A stretch of DNA of 64,000 nucleotides from Gaiellasilicea sp046594445 (GTDB taxonomy: Bacteria; Actinomycetota; Thermoleophilia; Gaiellales; Gaiellaceae). This document shows, piece by piece, positions 17,052 through 25,695 of the stretch; within the stretch, counting starts at the first letter, position 1; the number at the start of each line of letters is the position of its first letter. The notes under the pieces were generated by a model, which saw only the letters and a program-made list of their open reading frames with translations, did no database searches and was not told the DNA's origin. The DNA is taken from NCBI GenBank assembly GCA_046594445.1, contig JBKJSM010000122.1:9284-73283 (forward strand), in the 5' to 3' direction. The translations under genes were made by a program, and so were the position numbers.

Positions 17052-18083
17052 TCAGGCGGCTTTGCGCGATCGTCTGATTCGCCACGAGCGCAGCAGACTG
17101 ACGAGTGCCCGCTCTTCATGATCGAGACCGATATCGCGCGCCGTCATTACGCGTAAATGCCGCGGTCGGAAATCTTCGATCGTTCTACCGTCGAGATACT
17201 GCTCCACCACACCCGGGCTGACGTACGAGGAGCGCGCTACTGCCGGCGTGTTTCCCAGTCGCTCTCCAACGGTGCGCATGACCTTCGCGACGACCCGCTT
17301 TGCCTCGGTGTCGGTCTCGGCTACGCCGATCTCTCCTAGAGCAATCGCAGCCGTGAGCGTCCCGCCCCACGTACGGAAGTCCTTCGCCGTGAAATCCTCT
17401 CCGAGGTGCTCGCGGATGTAGTCGTTCAGGACTGCGCCGGTCAGCATGGCGCTGTCGCCGTTCCGGCCGTAGCGGAAGAGCCGCGCCGAACCGGGCTGGT
17501 CGAGCAGAGCTTTGACCGCCTCCGCGAGCTCGGTATCGACGACCGTCGTGCGCACCTGGACGCGGTGCTTTCCGCGGAACCGAAACTCCACCCTCGTTCC
17601 CCGAATGGCAACGTGCCGCCGCGTGAGCGTCGTGACCCCATGCGTGCGCGACGACCTGGCGTAGCGGTCAGAGCCGACCCGGAACCACGCCATGTTGATC
17701 AACCGCACCGCGATCGCACAAACGCGCTCGCGGTCGTAGGGATCTTCATGGGTCATGTGCTCGCCCATCGCCTGCCGCAGGTCGGGCAGCGCTTCGGCGA
17801 AGCGAACCAGCTTGTCGAACTTGGCCTGCTCCTGGCGGGCACGAAAGTCCGGGTGGTAGAGGTACTGTCGCCGGCCGGCCTTGTCGAGCCCGGTCGCCTG
17901 CAGCTTCGAGCCCGCGCGCGGTGAGATCCAGACCTCCTTCCAGGCAGGGGGAATCACGAGCGAGTCGATTCGCTCGATCTTCGCGGGGTCGTCGATCCGG
18001 TGTCCGCGCGCGTCCCAGTAGCGGAAGCACCCCCTCGACGCTCCGCCACCCCTCGTGCGCCGCCAGCCACCCGTGCGTGCCAT
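17052..18083 (-). CDS. DNA topoisomerase IB (poxvirus type)
   Basis: 343-residue single-strand-passing type IB topoisomerase that relaxes supercoils through a 3'-phosphotyrosine. The N-terminal DNA-clamp domain starts at FRYWDARG; the catalytic domain contains RLINMAWFRVGSDRY (first catalytic Arg), the KDFRTWGGT loop (second Arg region and general acid) and the nucleophile Tyr in ARSSYVSPGVVEQY near residue 285. Start ATG at 18083; the divergent dehydrogenase gene begins 42 bases away. Co-directional with the Lsr2-like and repair genes. Confidence 0.92.
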   Translation of the reverse strand: MARTGGWRRTRGGGASRGCFRYWDARGHRIDDPAKIERIDSLVIPPAWKEVWISPRAGSKLQATGLDKAGRRQYLYHPDFRARQEQAKFDKLVRFAEALPDLRQAMGEHMTHEDPYDRERVCAIAVRLINMAWFRVGSDRYARSSRTHGVTTLTRRHVAIRGTRVEFRFRGKHRVQVRTTVVDTELAEAVKALLDQPGSARLFRYGRNGDSAMLTGAVLNDYIREHLGEDFTAKDFRTWGGTLTAAIALGEIGVAETDTEAKRVVAKVMRTVGERLGNTPAVARSSYVSPGVVEQYLDGRTIEDFRPRHLRVMTARDIGLDHEERALVSLLRSWRIRRSRKAA

Positions 18084-18110
18084 CCGTCCGGTCTACCCAA
18101 ATCCCCGCAG

Positions 18111-18116
18111 TAGAAT
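18111..18116 (+). promoter_or_regulatory. -10 box, near-leaderless (18126 gene)
   Basis: TAGAAT, 9 bases before the ATG at 18126, in a 42-base divergent intergenic gap. Confidence 0.45.
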
Positions 18117-18125
18117 CCGCCGCCG

Positions 18126-19196
18126 ATGGACGAGCGAACAATCGTCGTGCTGGAGGGGGACGAAACCGGGCAGGAATTGCTCGAGGAGGGCTTGCGCACG
18201 CTCGCGCCGGACGTAATCGGGTTCGAGCTGGCGCTCCCGCGCTTCGATCTGTCGCTCGCGAACCGCCGCGCCACGAAGAACGCAGTCGTGAACGACGCTG
18301 CACGCGCGATTCGGGAACACGGGCTCGGGCTCAAGGCGGCGACGATCACGCCGGAAGAGCGCGACGACGTCGGCTCGCCGAACCGGATTCTCCGCGAGGA
18401 GATCGGCGGCAAGGTGATCGTCCGCACCGGCCGCCGCATCCCGGGCGTGATCCCGCTCGGCGGTGTGCACGCGCCGATCTCGGTCGTCCGGATGGCGGTC
18501 GGGGACGCCTACGGCGCGAAGGAGTGGCGCGAGGGCGAGGGCGAGGACGAGGTGGCGTTTCGAACCGAGCGGATCGAGCGCCGCATCTGCCGCGCGGTTT
18601 CGGAGTTCGCGTTCCGCCAGGCGGAGCAGATGGGCGCCAAGGTCTTCGGCGGGCCGAAGTACACGGTCAGCCCGACGTACGAGGGGATGCTGAAGGAGGA
18701 GATGGACGCGGCGGCGGAGCGGCATCCCGACGTCCGGTACGAGCCCCAGTTGATCGACGCGACCTTCGCGCTCCTGCTGGCGCAAACGGGCGCGCCGCTC
18801 GTCATCCCGGCGCTCAACCGCGACGGGGACATCCTCTCCGACCTCGTCCTGCCGCTTTTCGGCTCGATCGCGGGTTCCGAGTCGCTCCTCGTCGCGTTCG
18901 ACGATGACTACGTTCCGGACGCGCTGATGGCGGAGGCCGCGCACGGGACGGCGCCCGCGCTCTTCGGCAAGGACGTCGCGAACCCGATGGCGATGATCCT
19001 CGCCGGGGCTGCGTTGCTCTCGCACGCCGACGAGAAGGGACAGACCGCGGGGCGCGCGATTCGCGAGGCGACGCTCGAAGCGGTCGCCGACGGCTGCCGC
19101 ACCGCAGACCTCAGCGGCCACGCGGGCTCCCGCGAGTTCACCGACGAGGTGATCCGCCGGATCAAGCAGAAGCTCGAGGTCTGGTCCTCGCTCTAG
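18126..19196 (+). CDS. isocitrate/isopropylmalate dehydrogenase family enzyme
   Basis: 356-residue metal-dependent beta-decarboxylating dehydrogenase. The C-terminal signature EAAHGTAPALFGKDVANPMAM (centre AHGTAP, metal and cofactor region) is clear, and an N-terminal LEGDETGQELL corresponds to the GDGIGPE loop. The substrate region PNRILREEIGGKVIVR with conserved Arg residues points to isocitrate as readily as isopropylmalate; TITPEERDDVG resembles a distinct isocitrate dehydrogenase branch. No leuCD or citrate-cycle genes lie nearby to decide. A terminator hairpin encloses its stop codon. Confidence 0.8.
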   Translation: MDERTIVVLEGDETGQELLEEGLRTLAPDVIGFELALPRFDLSLANRRATKNAVVNDAARAIREHGLGLKAATITPEERDDVGSPNRILREEIGGKVIVRTGRRIPGVIPLGGVHAPISVVRMAVGDAYGAKEWREGEGEDEVAFRTERIERRICRAVSEFAFRQAEQMGAKVFGGPKYTVSPTYEGMLKEEMDAAAERHPDVRYEPQLIDATFALLLAQTGAPLVIPALNRDGDILSDLVLPLFGSIAGSESLLVAFDDDYVPDALMAEAAHGTAPALFGKDVANPMAMILAGAALLSHADEKGQTAGRAIREATLEAVADGCRTADLSGHAGSREFTDEVIRRIKQKLEVWSSL

Positions 19197-19210
19197 GCGA
19201 GGACCAGACC
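19178..19210 (+). terminator. hairpin enclosing the stop codon of the 18126 gene
   Basis: Perfect 14-bp inverted repeat GGTCTGGTCCTCGC / GCGAGGACCAGACC with loop TCTAG; the TAG stop (19194-19196) is inside the loop. It also faces the convergent ferritin-like gene. Confidence 0.6.
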
Positions 19211-19228
19211 CGGTCGCTTCGGTTCCTA

Positions 19229-19894
19229 CTAGCCGACGATGAAGCCGGTGCCCTTGACCGCGGCGAGAATCTTCGCCTTGGACTTGGGCGCGTCGAACGC
19301 CACCGGCGCCGGCGGCGCCTTGCGGATGTTCCGGATCCAGGCCGCGTGACGGGCCTCGACGGTCAGGATCGTGCCGGCCGCACCGAGGATCGACTTTGTC
19401 TTGATCAGGCCGACCTGGCCGAGGTAGGCGGAGACGCCTGTGTCCTCGAGCAGCTGCGCGGTCTTCTGGAACGTGGCCTGGTTCGTGTTGTTCGTGCCCT
19501 TGAAGTTGAACTTCGGCTTCTTGACGGCTGCGCTGCCGAGGGCCTTCTTCAGGAAGGCGACGTGGGTCGCCTCGTGCCTCGCGACGACGTCGACGAAGTT
19601 GCGCGTGTCGCCCTTGAAGATGCCCGCATTGGCGCGAGCACCCGCGTAGAACTCCGCCTCGAGGTACTCGAGCGTGAGCGCGAAGTTGAGAATCGCGACA
19701 TCACTCGCCGGCGTCGCCGCCGAAGCGACGGACGGAAGCATGCCGAGGAGGCTGCCCCCGCCGACGACTGCGGCGCCGCCGAAAGCGGCCTTGCGGAGGA
19801 AGCTGGCGCGGTCGTCGCCGATGACAGCAGCTGCCGTCTCCTGCAACGCTCCATCGGTGTCGAGCTCGCCCCACGTGCGAATCGTGTCGGACAT
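19229..19894 (-). CDS. ferritin-like domain protein, probably exported
   Basis: 221-residue protein. The first 50 residues are cytoplasmic-like, then DRASFLRKAAFGGAAVVGGG looks like a Tat-type h-region but with a single Arg where twin Arg is expected, followed by an ASAA cleavage-like site. The mature part is a four-helix ferritin-like domain with di-iron ligand patterns: TLEYLEAEFY, RHEATHV (ExxH) and VEARHAA (ExxH). It is similar to desiccation/DUF4439-type ferritin-like proteins of unknown role. ATG at 19894 follows AAAGGAAC. Its upstream region is unusually AT-rich. Confidence 0.7.
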   Translation of the reverse strand: MSDTIRTWGELDTDGALQETAAAVIGDDRASFLRKAAFGGAAVVGGGSLLGMLPSVASAATPASDVAILNFALTLEYLEAEFYAGARANAGIFKGDTRNFVDVVARHEATHVAFLKKALGSAAVKKPKFNFKGTNNTNQATFQKTAQLLEDTGVSAYLGQVGLIKTKSILGAAGTILTVEARHAAWIRNIRKAPPAPVAFDAPKSKAKILAAVKGTGFIVG

Positions 19895-20044
19895 GACGTT
19901 CCTTTCTCTGGTCTTATGGCCGGTCGAGTTGATTCGCAGGAGCGGCCAATCCGGTTCGAAACTCATATTTCCCGCGCGAAACGTCCCTGCACATCCGGTT
20001 CTTGCCAGAAACAAAAACTTATAAACTTTTTGGACAGCGAGAGA
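19895..20044. promoter_or_regulatory. AT-rich intergenic region upstream of the ferritin-like gene
   Basis: 150 bases, much more AT-rich than the surroundings. An imperfect AT-only inverted repeat around 20010-20030 (AAAAACTT ATA AACTTTTT on the plus strand) lies just past the HD-GYP stop and could terminate that gene. A near-palindrome GAAACTCATATTTC sits closer to the ferritin-like start. Confidence 0.35.
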
Positions 20045-20617
20045 TCAGCTGGCGAGGTGAATACGCGGCGCCGTGCCCCAGCCGTCCACGAACGAGCGGG
20101 CGAGCGTGGGGTCGAACTGACTGCCCGCGCACCGCCTCAGCTCGCCGAGTGCTGCCTCGACGGTGAGCGCCGGACGGTAGGGACGAGCGGAGGTCATCGC
20201 GTCGAACGCATCGGCGACGCCGAGGATCCGAGCCTCCAGCGGGATGCCCTCTCCCATCAGGCCGTGTGGGTAGCCGCTGCCGTCCCAGCGCTCGTGGTGG
20301 TGGAGTACGTACGGCAGCGCAGGGCGGAAGTCGTCAACGCCTTCGATCAAGCGGGCGCCCGCGACCGGGTGGGCCTGGATCTGCCGCAGCTCGGAGCTCG
20401 TGAGCGGTCCTTGCTTTCGAAGCACCTCGGCGTTGACGGCGATCTTGCCGACGTCGTGCAGCGAGCCGCCGAGCCGGAGCGCATCGATCCGTTCGCCGCG
20501 CCAGCCGAGCGAGCGCGCGAGGTCTTCGGCAAAGCCTGAAACCCGCTTGGAGTGCCCGCCGAGATAGGGATCCCTGGCCTCGAGCGCGGCCGAGAAGGTG
20601 GCGAGCAGCGATCCCAC
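20045..20617 (-). CDS. standalone HD-GYP domain protein
   Basis: About 190 residues consisting almost only of an HD-GYP domain, the cyclic di-GMP phosphodiesterase fold. Metal and signature residues are intact: GHSKRV, LHDVGKI (HD), HHERWDGSGYPHG (HHExxDGxGYP) and VADAFDAMTSARPYR. There is no receiver, GAF or other sensory domain. GTG at 20617 is my choice since the HD-GYP core starts about 10 residues later; the longer frame to 20785 runs antisense into pntAA and is unlikely. Start uncertain by up to about 25 residues. Confidence 0.75.
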   Translation of the reverse strand: MGSLLATFSAALEARDPYLGGHSKRVSGFAEDLARSLGWRGERIDALRLGGSLHDVGKIAVNAEVLRKQGPLTSSELRQIQAHPVAGARLIEGVDDFRPALPYVLHHHERWDGSGYPHGLMGEGIPLEARILGVADAFDAMTSARPYRPALTVEAALGELRRCAGSQFDPTLARSFVDGWGTAPRIHLAS

Positions 20618-20675
20618 AATGCCCAGGCTTCCCGAGCGGCGCTCGGTTCCCTTCCTCGCCTTCCGTCCCGCTCCG

Positions 20676-20681
20676 TAGAGT
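20676..20681 (+). promoter_or_regulatory. -10 box, near-leaderless (pntAA)
   Basis: TAGAGT, 9 bases before the GTG at 20691. Confidence 0.4.
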
Positions 20682-20690
20682 CTGCGCTGC

Positions 20691-21785
20691 GTGAGAGTCG
20701 CCGTCCCGAAGGAGAATGCCGCCGGCGAGCAGCGCGTCGCGCTCGTTCCGGACGCCGTCACGCGACTGGCGCCGTCCGGCTTCACCTTCGCCGTCGAGCG
20801 TGACGCCGGCCGGGCGGCCGGATTTCTGGACGCGGAGTACGCAGCCGCCGGCGCCGACGTCGTTTCACACGATCAGCTGCTGACCGGCGCGGAGGCAGTC
20901 GTCCGCGTCGGCCGCCCGTCGGCGGACGAGGTCGCGGCGCTGGCGCCGGAAATGCTCCTGATCGGCTTTCTCGCCCCTCTCACCGACCCCGGCGGGATCG
21001 AGCGGCTCGCCAGCCGTGGCGTCGTCGCGTTCGCGATGGAGTCGATCCCGCGCATCACGCGAGCGCAGTCGATGGACGCGCTCTCCTCGCAGAGCACCGT
21101 CGCCGGATACAAGGCGGCCGTGCTGGCGGCCGACCGGCTGCCGAAGCTCTTCCCATTGCTGATGACAGCCGCCGGAACGGTCGCTCCGGCCAAGGTGCTC
21201 GTCCTGGGAGCCGGCGTCGCTGGCCTACAGGCGATTGCGACCGCGCGACGGCTCGGCGCGGTCGTGTCGGGCTTCGACGTGCGTCCGGCCGTTCGCGAGC
21301 AGGTCGAGAGCCTCGGCGCGAGCTTCCTCGATCTCGGCGTGCAGGGAGCCGAGACGGCGGGTGGATACGCCGTCGAGCTGACGCCGGAGCAGCAGGCCCG
21401 CCAGCAATCCGCGCTCGAGGAGCGGATCGCCGACATGGACGTCGTGATCTCGACGGCGCTCATCCCCGGGCGGCCCGCGCCGGTCCTGATTCCCGCGTCG
21501 GCGGTCGCGCGAATGCGGCCCGGCTCCGTCATCGTCGACCTCGCCGCGGAGGCCGGAGGAAACTGCGAGCTAACGGAGCCGGGGGCGGAGGTCGAGCGCG
21601 AAGGAGTCCTCGTCGTCGGCCTCACCGACCTCGCCTCGAGGATGCCGCACCACGCCAGCCAGCTGTACGCGCGCAACGTCAGCGCGCTGCTCCTCCACCT
21701 CGCGCCGGGCGGCGAGCTGGCGCTCGACTTCGAGGACGAAATCACGGCCGGCGCGTGCGTGACGCGCAAGGAGGTCGCCGCATGA
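20691..21785 (+). CDS. pntAA: NAD(P) transhydrogenase subunit alpha, domain I (PntAA)
   Basis: 364 residues forming the NAD(H)-binding dI component of proton-translocating transhydrogenase. Family text is clear: VAVPKENAAGEQRVAL at the N-terminus, the QSTVAGYKAAVLAA segment, the Rossmann loop VLVLGAGVAGLQAIATARRLGA and GSVIVDLAAEAGGNCE. It lacks the membrane domain, which is encoded by the next gene, i.e. the three-polypeptide arrangement seen in Rhodospirillum rubrum. GTG start at 20691; stop overlaps pntAB as ATGA. Confidence 0.93.
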   Translation: MRVAVPKENAAGEQRVALVPDAVTRLAPSGFTFAVERDAGRAAGFLDAEYAAAGADVVSHDQLLTGAEAVVRVGRPSADEVAALAPEMLLIGFLAPLTDPGGIERLASRGVVAFAMESIPRITRAQSMDALSSQSTVAGYKAAVLAADRLPKLFPLLMTAAGTVAPAKVLVLGAGVAGLQAIATARRLGAVVSGFDVRPAVREQVESLGASFLDLGVQGAETAGGYAVELTPEQQARQQSALEERIADMDVVISTALIPGRPAPVLIPASAVARMRPGSVIVDLAAEAGGNCELTEPGAEVEREGVLVVGLTDLASRMPHHASQLYARNVSALLLHLAPGGELALDFEDEITAGACVTRKEVAA

Positions 21786-22126
21786 GCCACAGCTCGTTCC
21801 TCGTCGAGGTGACGATCCTCGTGCTGGCGATCTTCCTCGGCTTCGAGGTGATCTCGAAGGTGCCGACCCTGCTGCACACACCGCTGATGTCCGGCACGAA
21901 CGCGATCCACGGCATCGTCATCGTCGGCGCGATCCTGGTCGCCGGGCGGCCGGGCGCCGACACGCTCACGCAGATCGTCGGCTTCTTCGCGGTCGTCCTC
22001 GGGACGGCGAACGTCGTCGGCGGCTTCGTGGTCACCGACCGGATGCTCGAGATGTTCAAGAGGAAGCCCGGTTCCGCGGGTTCCTCGGGCGACGCCGGTG
22101 GTGCGGGGCCGGAGGGGACAGTGTGA
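21782..22126 (+). CDS. pntAB: NAD(P) transhydrogenase subunit alpha, membrane part (PntAB)
   Basis: 114-residue membrane component with about three hydrophobic helices; the family segment LMSGTNAIHGIVIVGAI is present. It supplies part of the proton channel (dII). A Gly/Ser/Ala-rich tail of about 20 residues follows the last helix. ATGA overlap with pntAA. About 100 bases separate it from pntB, unusual in an otherwise overlapping operon. Confidence 0.9.
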   Translation: MSHSSFLVEVTILVLAIFLGFEVISKVPTLLHTPLMSGTNAIHGIVIVGAILVAGRPGADTLTQIVGFFAVVLGTANVVGGFVVTDRMLEMFKRKPGSAGSSGDAGGAGPEGTV

Positions 22127-22226
22127 GCAACACGACCCCGGAAGGCACCGTGCCGACGGCGTCGTCAGCGCGGCGGCGGAGCCCGGCTCCGCCGCGCGGG
22201 AGCCGCCGCTCGGCGAGGGGCTCGCG

Positions 22227-23615
22227 GTGAACGAGAACCTCACTGACTTCTTGTATCTGGTCGCGATCGTGACCTTCATCCTCGCGCTGCGGTTCTTGTC
22301 GAGCCCCCGGCGGGCGCGGCTCGGCAACCAGCTCGGAGCAGCGGGGATGCTGCTCGCGATCGTCGTCACGCTCGCGCAGGACGGGCTCGAGGGCTATGCC
22401 TGGATTGCGCTCGCGATGGCGATCGGGGCCGTGATCGGCCTCGTCGGCGCCCGCCGCGTGAAGATGACCGCGATGCCGCAGATGGTCGCCCTCTTCAACG
22501 GGGTCGGCGGCGGCGCGGTCGCCCTGATCGCGCTCGGCGAGTTCCACAACCTGGCTCCCGATCCCGACCGGCTGGAGCTCAATCTCTCCGTCGCGATGAT
22601 CCTCTCCGCGATCATCGGCTCGATCTCGTTCTCAGGGTCCCTGATCGCCTTCGCGAAGCTGCAGGAGCTGATCGGCGGCCGCCCGATCGTCTATCCGGGA
22701 CAGAAGCTCGTGAACGCGCTCGTGATCGGGGCGGCGATCGCGCTCGCCGCCGTCATCCTCGTCGGGACCGAGTCCCAGTGGCTGCTCGCCGGGGTGATCG
22801 CGGCGGCGCTCGCGTTCGGCGTCCTCTTCGTGCTGCCGATCGGCGGCGCCGACATGCCGGTCGTGATCTCGCTGCTGAACGCCTGCACGGGCCTGGCGGC
22901 GTCGGCGGCGGGATTCGCGCTGCACGAGAACGTGCTGATCGTCAGCGGCGCCCTCGTCGGGGCGTCAGGCACCCTGCTGACGCTGCTGATGGGACGCGCG
23001 ATGAACCGGTCGATCACGAACGTGCTCTTCGGAGCATTCGGGCAGATCCAGACCGGCACGGGAGCGGCACTCGACGACGGCCGCACCGCCCGTTCCACCA
23101 CCGCTGACGACGTCGCGATCATGCTCTCGTACGCGCGCCGGGTCGTCTTCGTGCCGGGGTACGGGCTGGCCGTCGCGCAGGCCCAGCACGACGTGCGCGC
23201 GCTTGCAGATCTGCTCGAGACGAAGGGCGTCGACGTCAGGTACGCGATCCACCCCGTCGCCGGCCGGATGCCGGGGCACATGAACGTCCTGCTGGCCGAG
23301 GCGAACGTGCCGTACGACCGGCTGTTCGAGATGGACGAGATCAATCCCGAGCTGGCCCTGACCGACGTCGCCGTCGTCGTGGGGGCGAATGACGTCGTCA
23401 ACCCGGCCGCGCGGACGGACTCGACGAGCCCGATCTACGGGATGCCGATCATCGACGTCGACAAGGCCGCGAACGTCGTCGTGATCAAGCGCAGCCTCTC
23501 CCCCGGCTTCGCCGGGATCGACAACCCGCTGTTCTACAACGAGCGGACGTCGATGCTGTACGCCGACGCCAAGGCTGCGCTCGAGCAGCTGCTCGCGGCC
23601 GTCAAGAGCCTCTAG
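22227..23615 (+). CDS. pntB: NAD(P) transhydrogenase subunit beta
   Basis: 462 residues: N-terminal membrane domain with about eight to nine helices (about 1-265), then the NADP(H)-binding dIII domain (about 285-460) with VVFVPGYGLAVAQAQH (fingerprint GYGLAVAQAQ), RYAIHPVAGRMPGHMNVLLA and IKRSLSPGFAGI. The complex couples proton entry to NADPH formation from NADH. GTG 22227 is chosen because the membrane domain begins right after it; an earlier start at 22098 would add an unrelated 43-residue peptide. The ornithine cyclodeaminase-like gene follows directly. Confidence 0.93.
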   Translation: MNENLTDFLYLVAIVTFILALRFLSSPRRARLGNQLGAAGMLLAIVVTLAQDGLEGYAWIALAMAIGAVIGLVGARRVKMTAMPQMVALFNGVGGGAVALIALGEFHNLAPDPDRLELNLSVAMILSAIIGSISFSGSLIAFAKLQELIGGRPIVYPGQKLVNALVIGAAIALAAVILVGTESQWLLAGVIAAALAFGVLFVLPIGGADMPVVISLLNACTGLAASAAGFALHENVLIVSGALVGASGTLLTLLMGRAMNRSITNVLFGAFGQIQTGTGAALDDGRTARSTTADDVAIMLSYARRVVFVPGYGLAVAQAQHDVRALADLLETKGVDVRYAIHPVAGRMPGHMNVLLAEANVPYDRLFEMDEINPELALTDVAVVVGANDVVNPAARTDSTSPIYGMPIIDVDKAANVVVIKRSLSPGFAGIDNPLFYNERTSMLYADAKAALEQLLAAVKSL

Positions 23616-23617
23616 CC

Positions 23618-24550
23618 CTGGTTCCGTTCTTCTCCGCCCGGCACGTTCAGGCTGCGGTGGCGCCGGAACGCGCCTATGCGGCGGTCCGGGACGGGTTCGT
23701 CGCCCATGCCCGCGGCGAGTGGACGATGCAGCCGAAGCTGTACGTGACCAACTATCCGGCCGGCGACTTCCGGGCGATGCCCGCCCTCGGTGGTGGGCAC
23801 GCGCTGCTCAAGTGGGTCACCTCCTTCCCGGGGAACCCGGCACGCGGACTGCCGACGGTGAGCGGGCTCGTCATCCTCTCCGACGCCGAGACGGGCGTGG
23901 TGGAGGCGGTGCTGGACGCAGGGTCGGTGACGGCCCTGCGCACGGGCGCAGCCGCCGTGCTCGCGGCGGAGACGCTCGGCGTCCCAGGAGCTGCGGCCGC
24001 GGTGATCGGCGTGGGCGTCAACGGCAGAGCGGCCGCCCGGACGTTCGCGGCGCTCGGCCGGCCCGTCGTCGTGTGGGACGTCGACGAGGCTCGGTCGCGA
24101 GCCGTCGCCGCCGAGCTCGGGGGCGCCGTCGCACCGAGCCGCGAAGAGGCGATGGGCGCGGCAGTGCTCGTGACCGTGACGCCCGGACGGGAGATCCTGT
24201 TCGCCGAGGGCTCGCTCCACCCCGGCCAGCACGTCAGCCTGATGGGCGCCGACGGCCCCGGAAAGGCCGAGATCGCGGTCGAGGAGATTCGCCGGGCGCA
24301 CGTCTTCTGCGACGACTGGGAGCAGGCGAGCCACGGCGGCGAGCTCGCGGCGGCGGTCGCGGCGGGCGCCATCGGACGGGAGGACGCAACGGAGCTCGGT
24401 GCGGTGCTGACGGGCGAGGCCGAAGGGCGGCGCTCCGCCGAGGAGATCACGATCTTCGACTCGACCGGCCTCGCGATCCAGGATCTCGCGATCGCGATCG
24501 CCGCTCACGAACGGGCAGGCGAGCTCGATCTGCCGACGATCGACCTCTAG
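23618..24550 (+). CDS. ornithine cyclodeaminase/mu-crystallin family protein (probable CTG start)
   Basis: Rossmann-fold NAD(P)-binding enzyme of the ornithine cyclodeaminase, ketimine reductase and mu-crystallin family; the substrate is not evident. Key parts: KLYVTNYP near residue 45, TALRTGAAAVLAA, the nucleotide loop AAVIGVGVNGRAAARTFAAL, and HVSLMGADGPGKAEI. The first conventional start is GTG 23657 (297 residues), but the family's N-terminal strand-helix (VPFFSARHVQ) is encoded in frame upstream and begins with CTG at 23618, two bases after the pntB stop; that gives 310 residues. I give the CTG version. Stop overlaps the convergent amine oxidase stop. Confidence 0.75.
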   Translation: MVPFFSARHVQAAVAPERAYAAVRDGFVAHARGEWTMQPKLYVTNYPAGDFRAMPALGGGHALLKWVTSFPGNPARGLPTVSGLVILSDAETGVVEAVLDAGSVTALRTGAAAVLAAETLGVPGAAAAVIGVGVNGRAAARTFAALGRPVVVWDVDEARSRAVAAELGGAVAPSREEAMGAAVLVTVTPGREILFAEGSLHPGQHVSLMGADGPGKAEIAVEEIRRAHVFCDDWEQASHGGELAAAVAAGAIGREDATELGAVLTGEAEGRRSAEEITIFDSTGLAIQDLAIAIAAHERAGELDLPTIDL

Positions 24551-25686
24551 GCGACGAGGCGGGCCGGCGCGAAAAGACCAAGCAGCGGGTGGGGATCGTC
24601 CGCGATCGCCTGCGCGACGAGATCGCCGCACATCAGGCCGAGCACGTTCCCGTGACCCGAATAGCCACCGGCGATCCAGAGGCCGTCCCTGCCCGGTACC
24701 CGGCCGACCACGGGCATCAGGTCGGGCACGAGCCCGAACACGCCGGCCCACCGGTGGGCGATCTCCGGCTTGCGGCCGAGCAGCGCCTCGGCAAAGTCCT
24801 CGAGCGCCCCCTGAATGCGCGGCGTCGTCGCCTCGCTCGCGGTGAACTCGGACTCCATGTCCACGTCCCGGAAGCCCCCGACGATCAGGCGACCGTCCGG
24901 ATCCTGGTGCCAGTAGTCGAGGCCGTGCCGCCCGTAGTGCGGCATCTCGAACAGCCGCTCCGGCAGCGGCTCCGTCGCGATCATCTGCCCCCGCGTCGGA
25001 ATGATCAGCCCTTCGAGCTCGCCGAGCAGGCCGCTCGGGTACCCGTCCGTGGCCACGACGACCGTTTGAGCTTCGAGCGCCTCCAGATCTGCGACCCGGT
25101 CGTGCTCGCGGATCTCGACGCCGGCTTCCGCCGCCGCAGCGGCCAATCGTCGGACGAGCCGAGCGGGCTGGAGCACCGCATCGCGCGGATGGAACAGCGC
25201 GCCCGGGAACCTCCCGGCAAGGTGGTCGGGTAGCTCGTCGCGCCACTCGGCGCCGAAGCCGTCCTCGCGCAACGCTTCGAACTCGGCCCGAAGGTCGTCG
25301 CGTTCGTCTTCTCCCGCCAGGCGCAGGCTGCCGGTTCGGCGGAACGCGTCGCCACCGAGCTCTCCCATCCGGTCGACGTACGCCTCTGTCAGCCGCCAGT
25401 ACTGCGCCGCTTCGTTCGCGCCAAGCCATTCGCGGGCGCTGTCGTATGCCATCGCCCCGCCGCGCAGGGCAAAACCGCCGTTGCGGCCGCTGGCGCCGGA
25501 GGCGATCGCGCGCGCTTCGCGCAGTCGCACGCGCAGGCCCTTTCCGGCGAGCGTGAGCGCGCACGAGCAGCCGGTGATTCCCCCGCCGACGATCTCGACG
25601 TCGGGGCACCCGGATAGCGGCCGCGAGGACAGGCTCGGAGCGCGCTCAGCGAGCCAGAAGGAATCAGCCCCATTCGAATCGGCCAC
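24547..25686 (-). CDS. FAD-dependent amine/amino acid oxidoreductase (DAO family)
   Basis: 379-residue flavoprotein similar to gamma-glutamylputrescine and glycine/sarcosine oxidases. FAD-binding VEIVGGGITGCSCALTLA near residue 30, ASGASGRNGGF (second FAD contact), the RGQMIATEPLP mid-segment and a C-terminal GLWIAGGYSGHGNVLG. It oxidises a secondary or primary amine with O2, giving H2O2; substrate unknown. Cytosolic, as no signal peptide precedes the Rossmann strand. Lies 9 bases downstream of dprA on the same strand. Confidence 0.85.
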   Translation of the reverse strand: MADSNGADSFWLAERAPSLSSRPLSGCPDVEIVGGGITGCSCALTLAGKGLRVRLREARAIASGASGRNGGFALRGGAMAYDSAREWLGANEAAQYWRLTEAYVDRMGELGGDAFRRTGSLRLAGEDERDDLRAEFEALREDGFGAEWRDELPDHLAGRFPGALFHPRDAVLQPARLVRRLAAAAAEAGVEIREHDRVADLEALEAQTVVVATDGYPSGLLGELEGLIIPTRGQMIATEPLPERLFEMPHYGRHGLDYWHQDPDGRLIVGGFRDVDMESEFTASEATTPRIQGALEDFAEALLGRKPEIAHRWAGVFGLVPDLMPVVGRVPGRDGLWIAGGYSGHGNVLGLMCGDLVAQAIADDPHPLLGLFAPARLVA

Positions 25687-25695
25687 ACCGCGATG

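Noticed and set aside
20618..20785. Longer HD-GYP protein starting at 20785
   Set aside because: It would run antisense into pntAA; the HD-GYP fold is complete without it.
22127..22226. Possible small gene or regulatory RNA between pntAB and pntB
   Set aside because: GC-rich with weak inverted repeats only; no ribosome site or conserved peptide could be supported.
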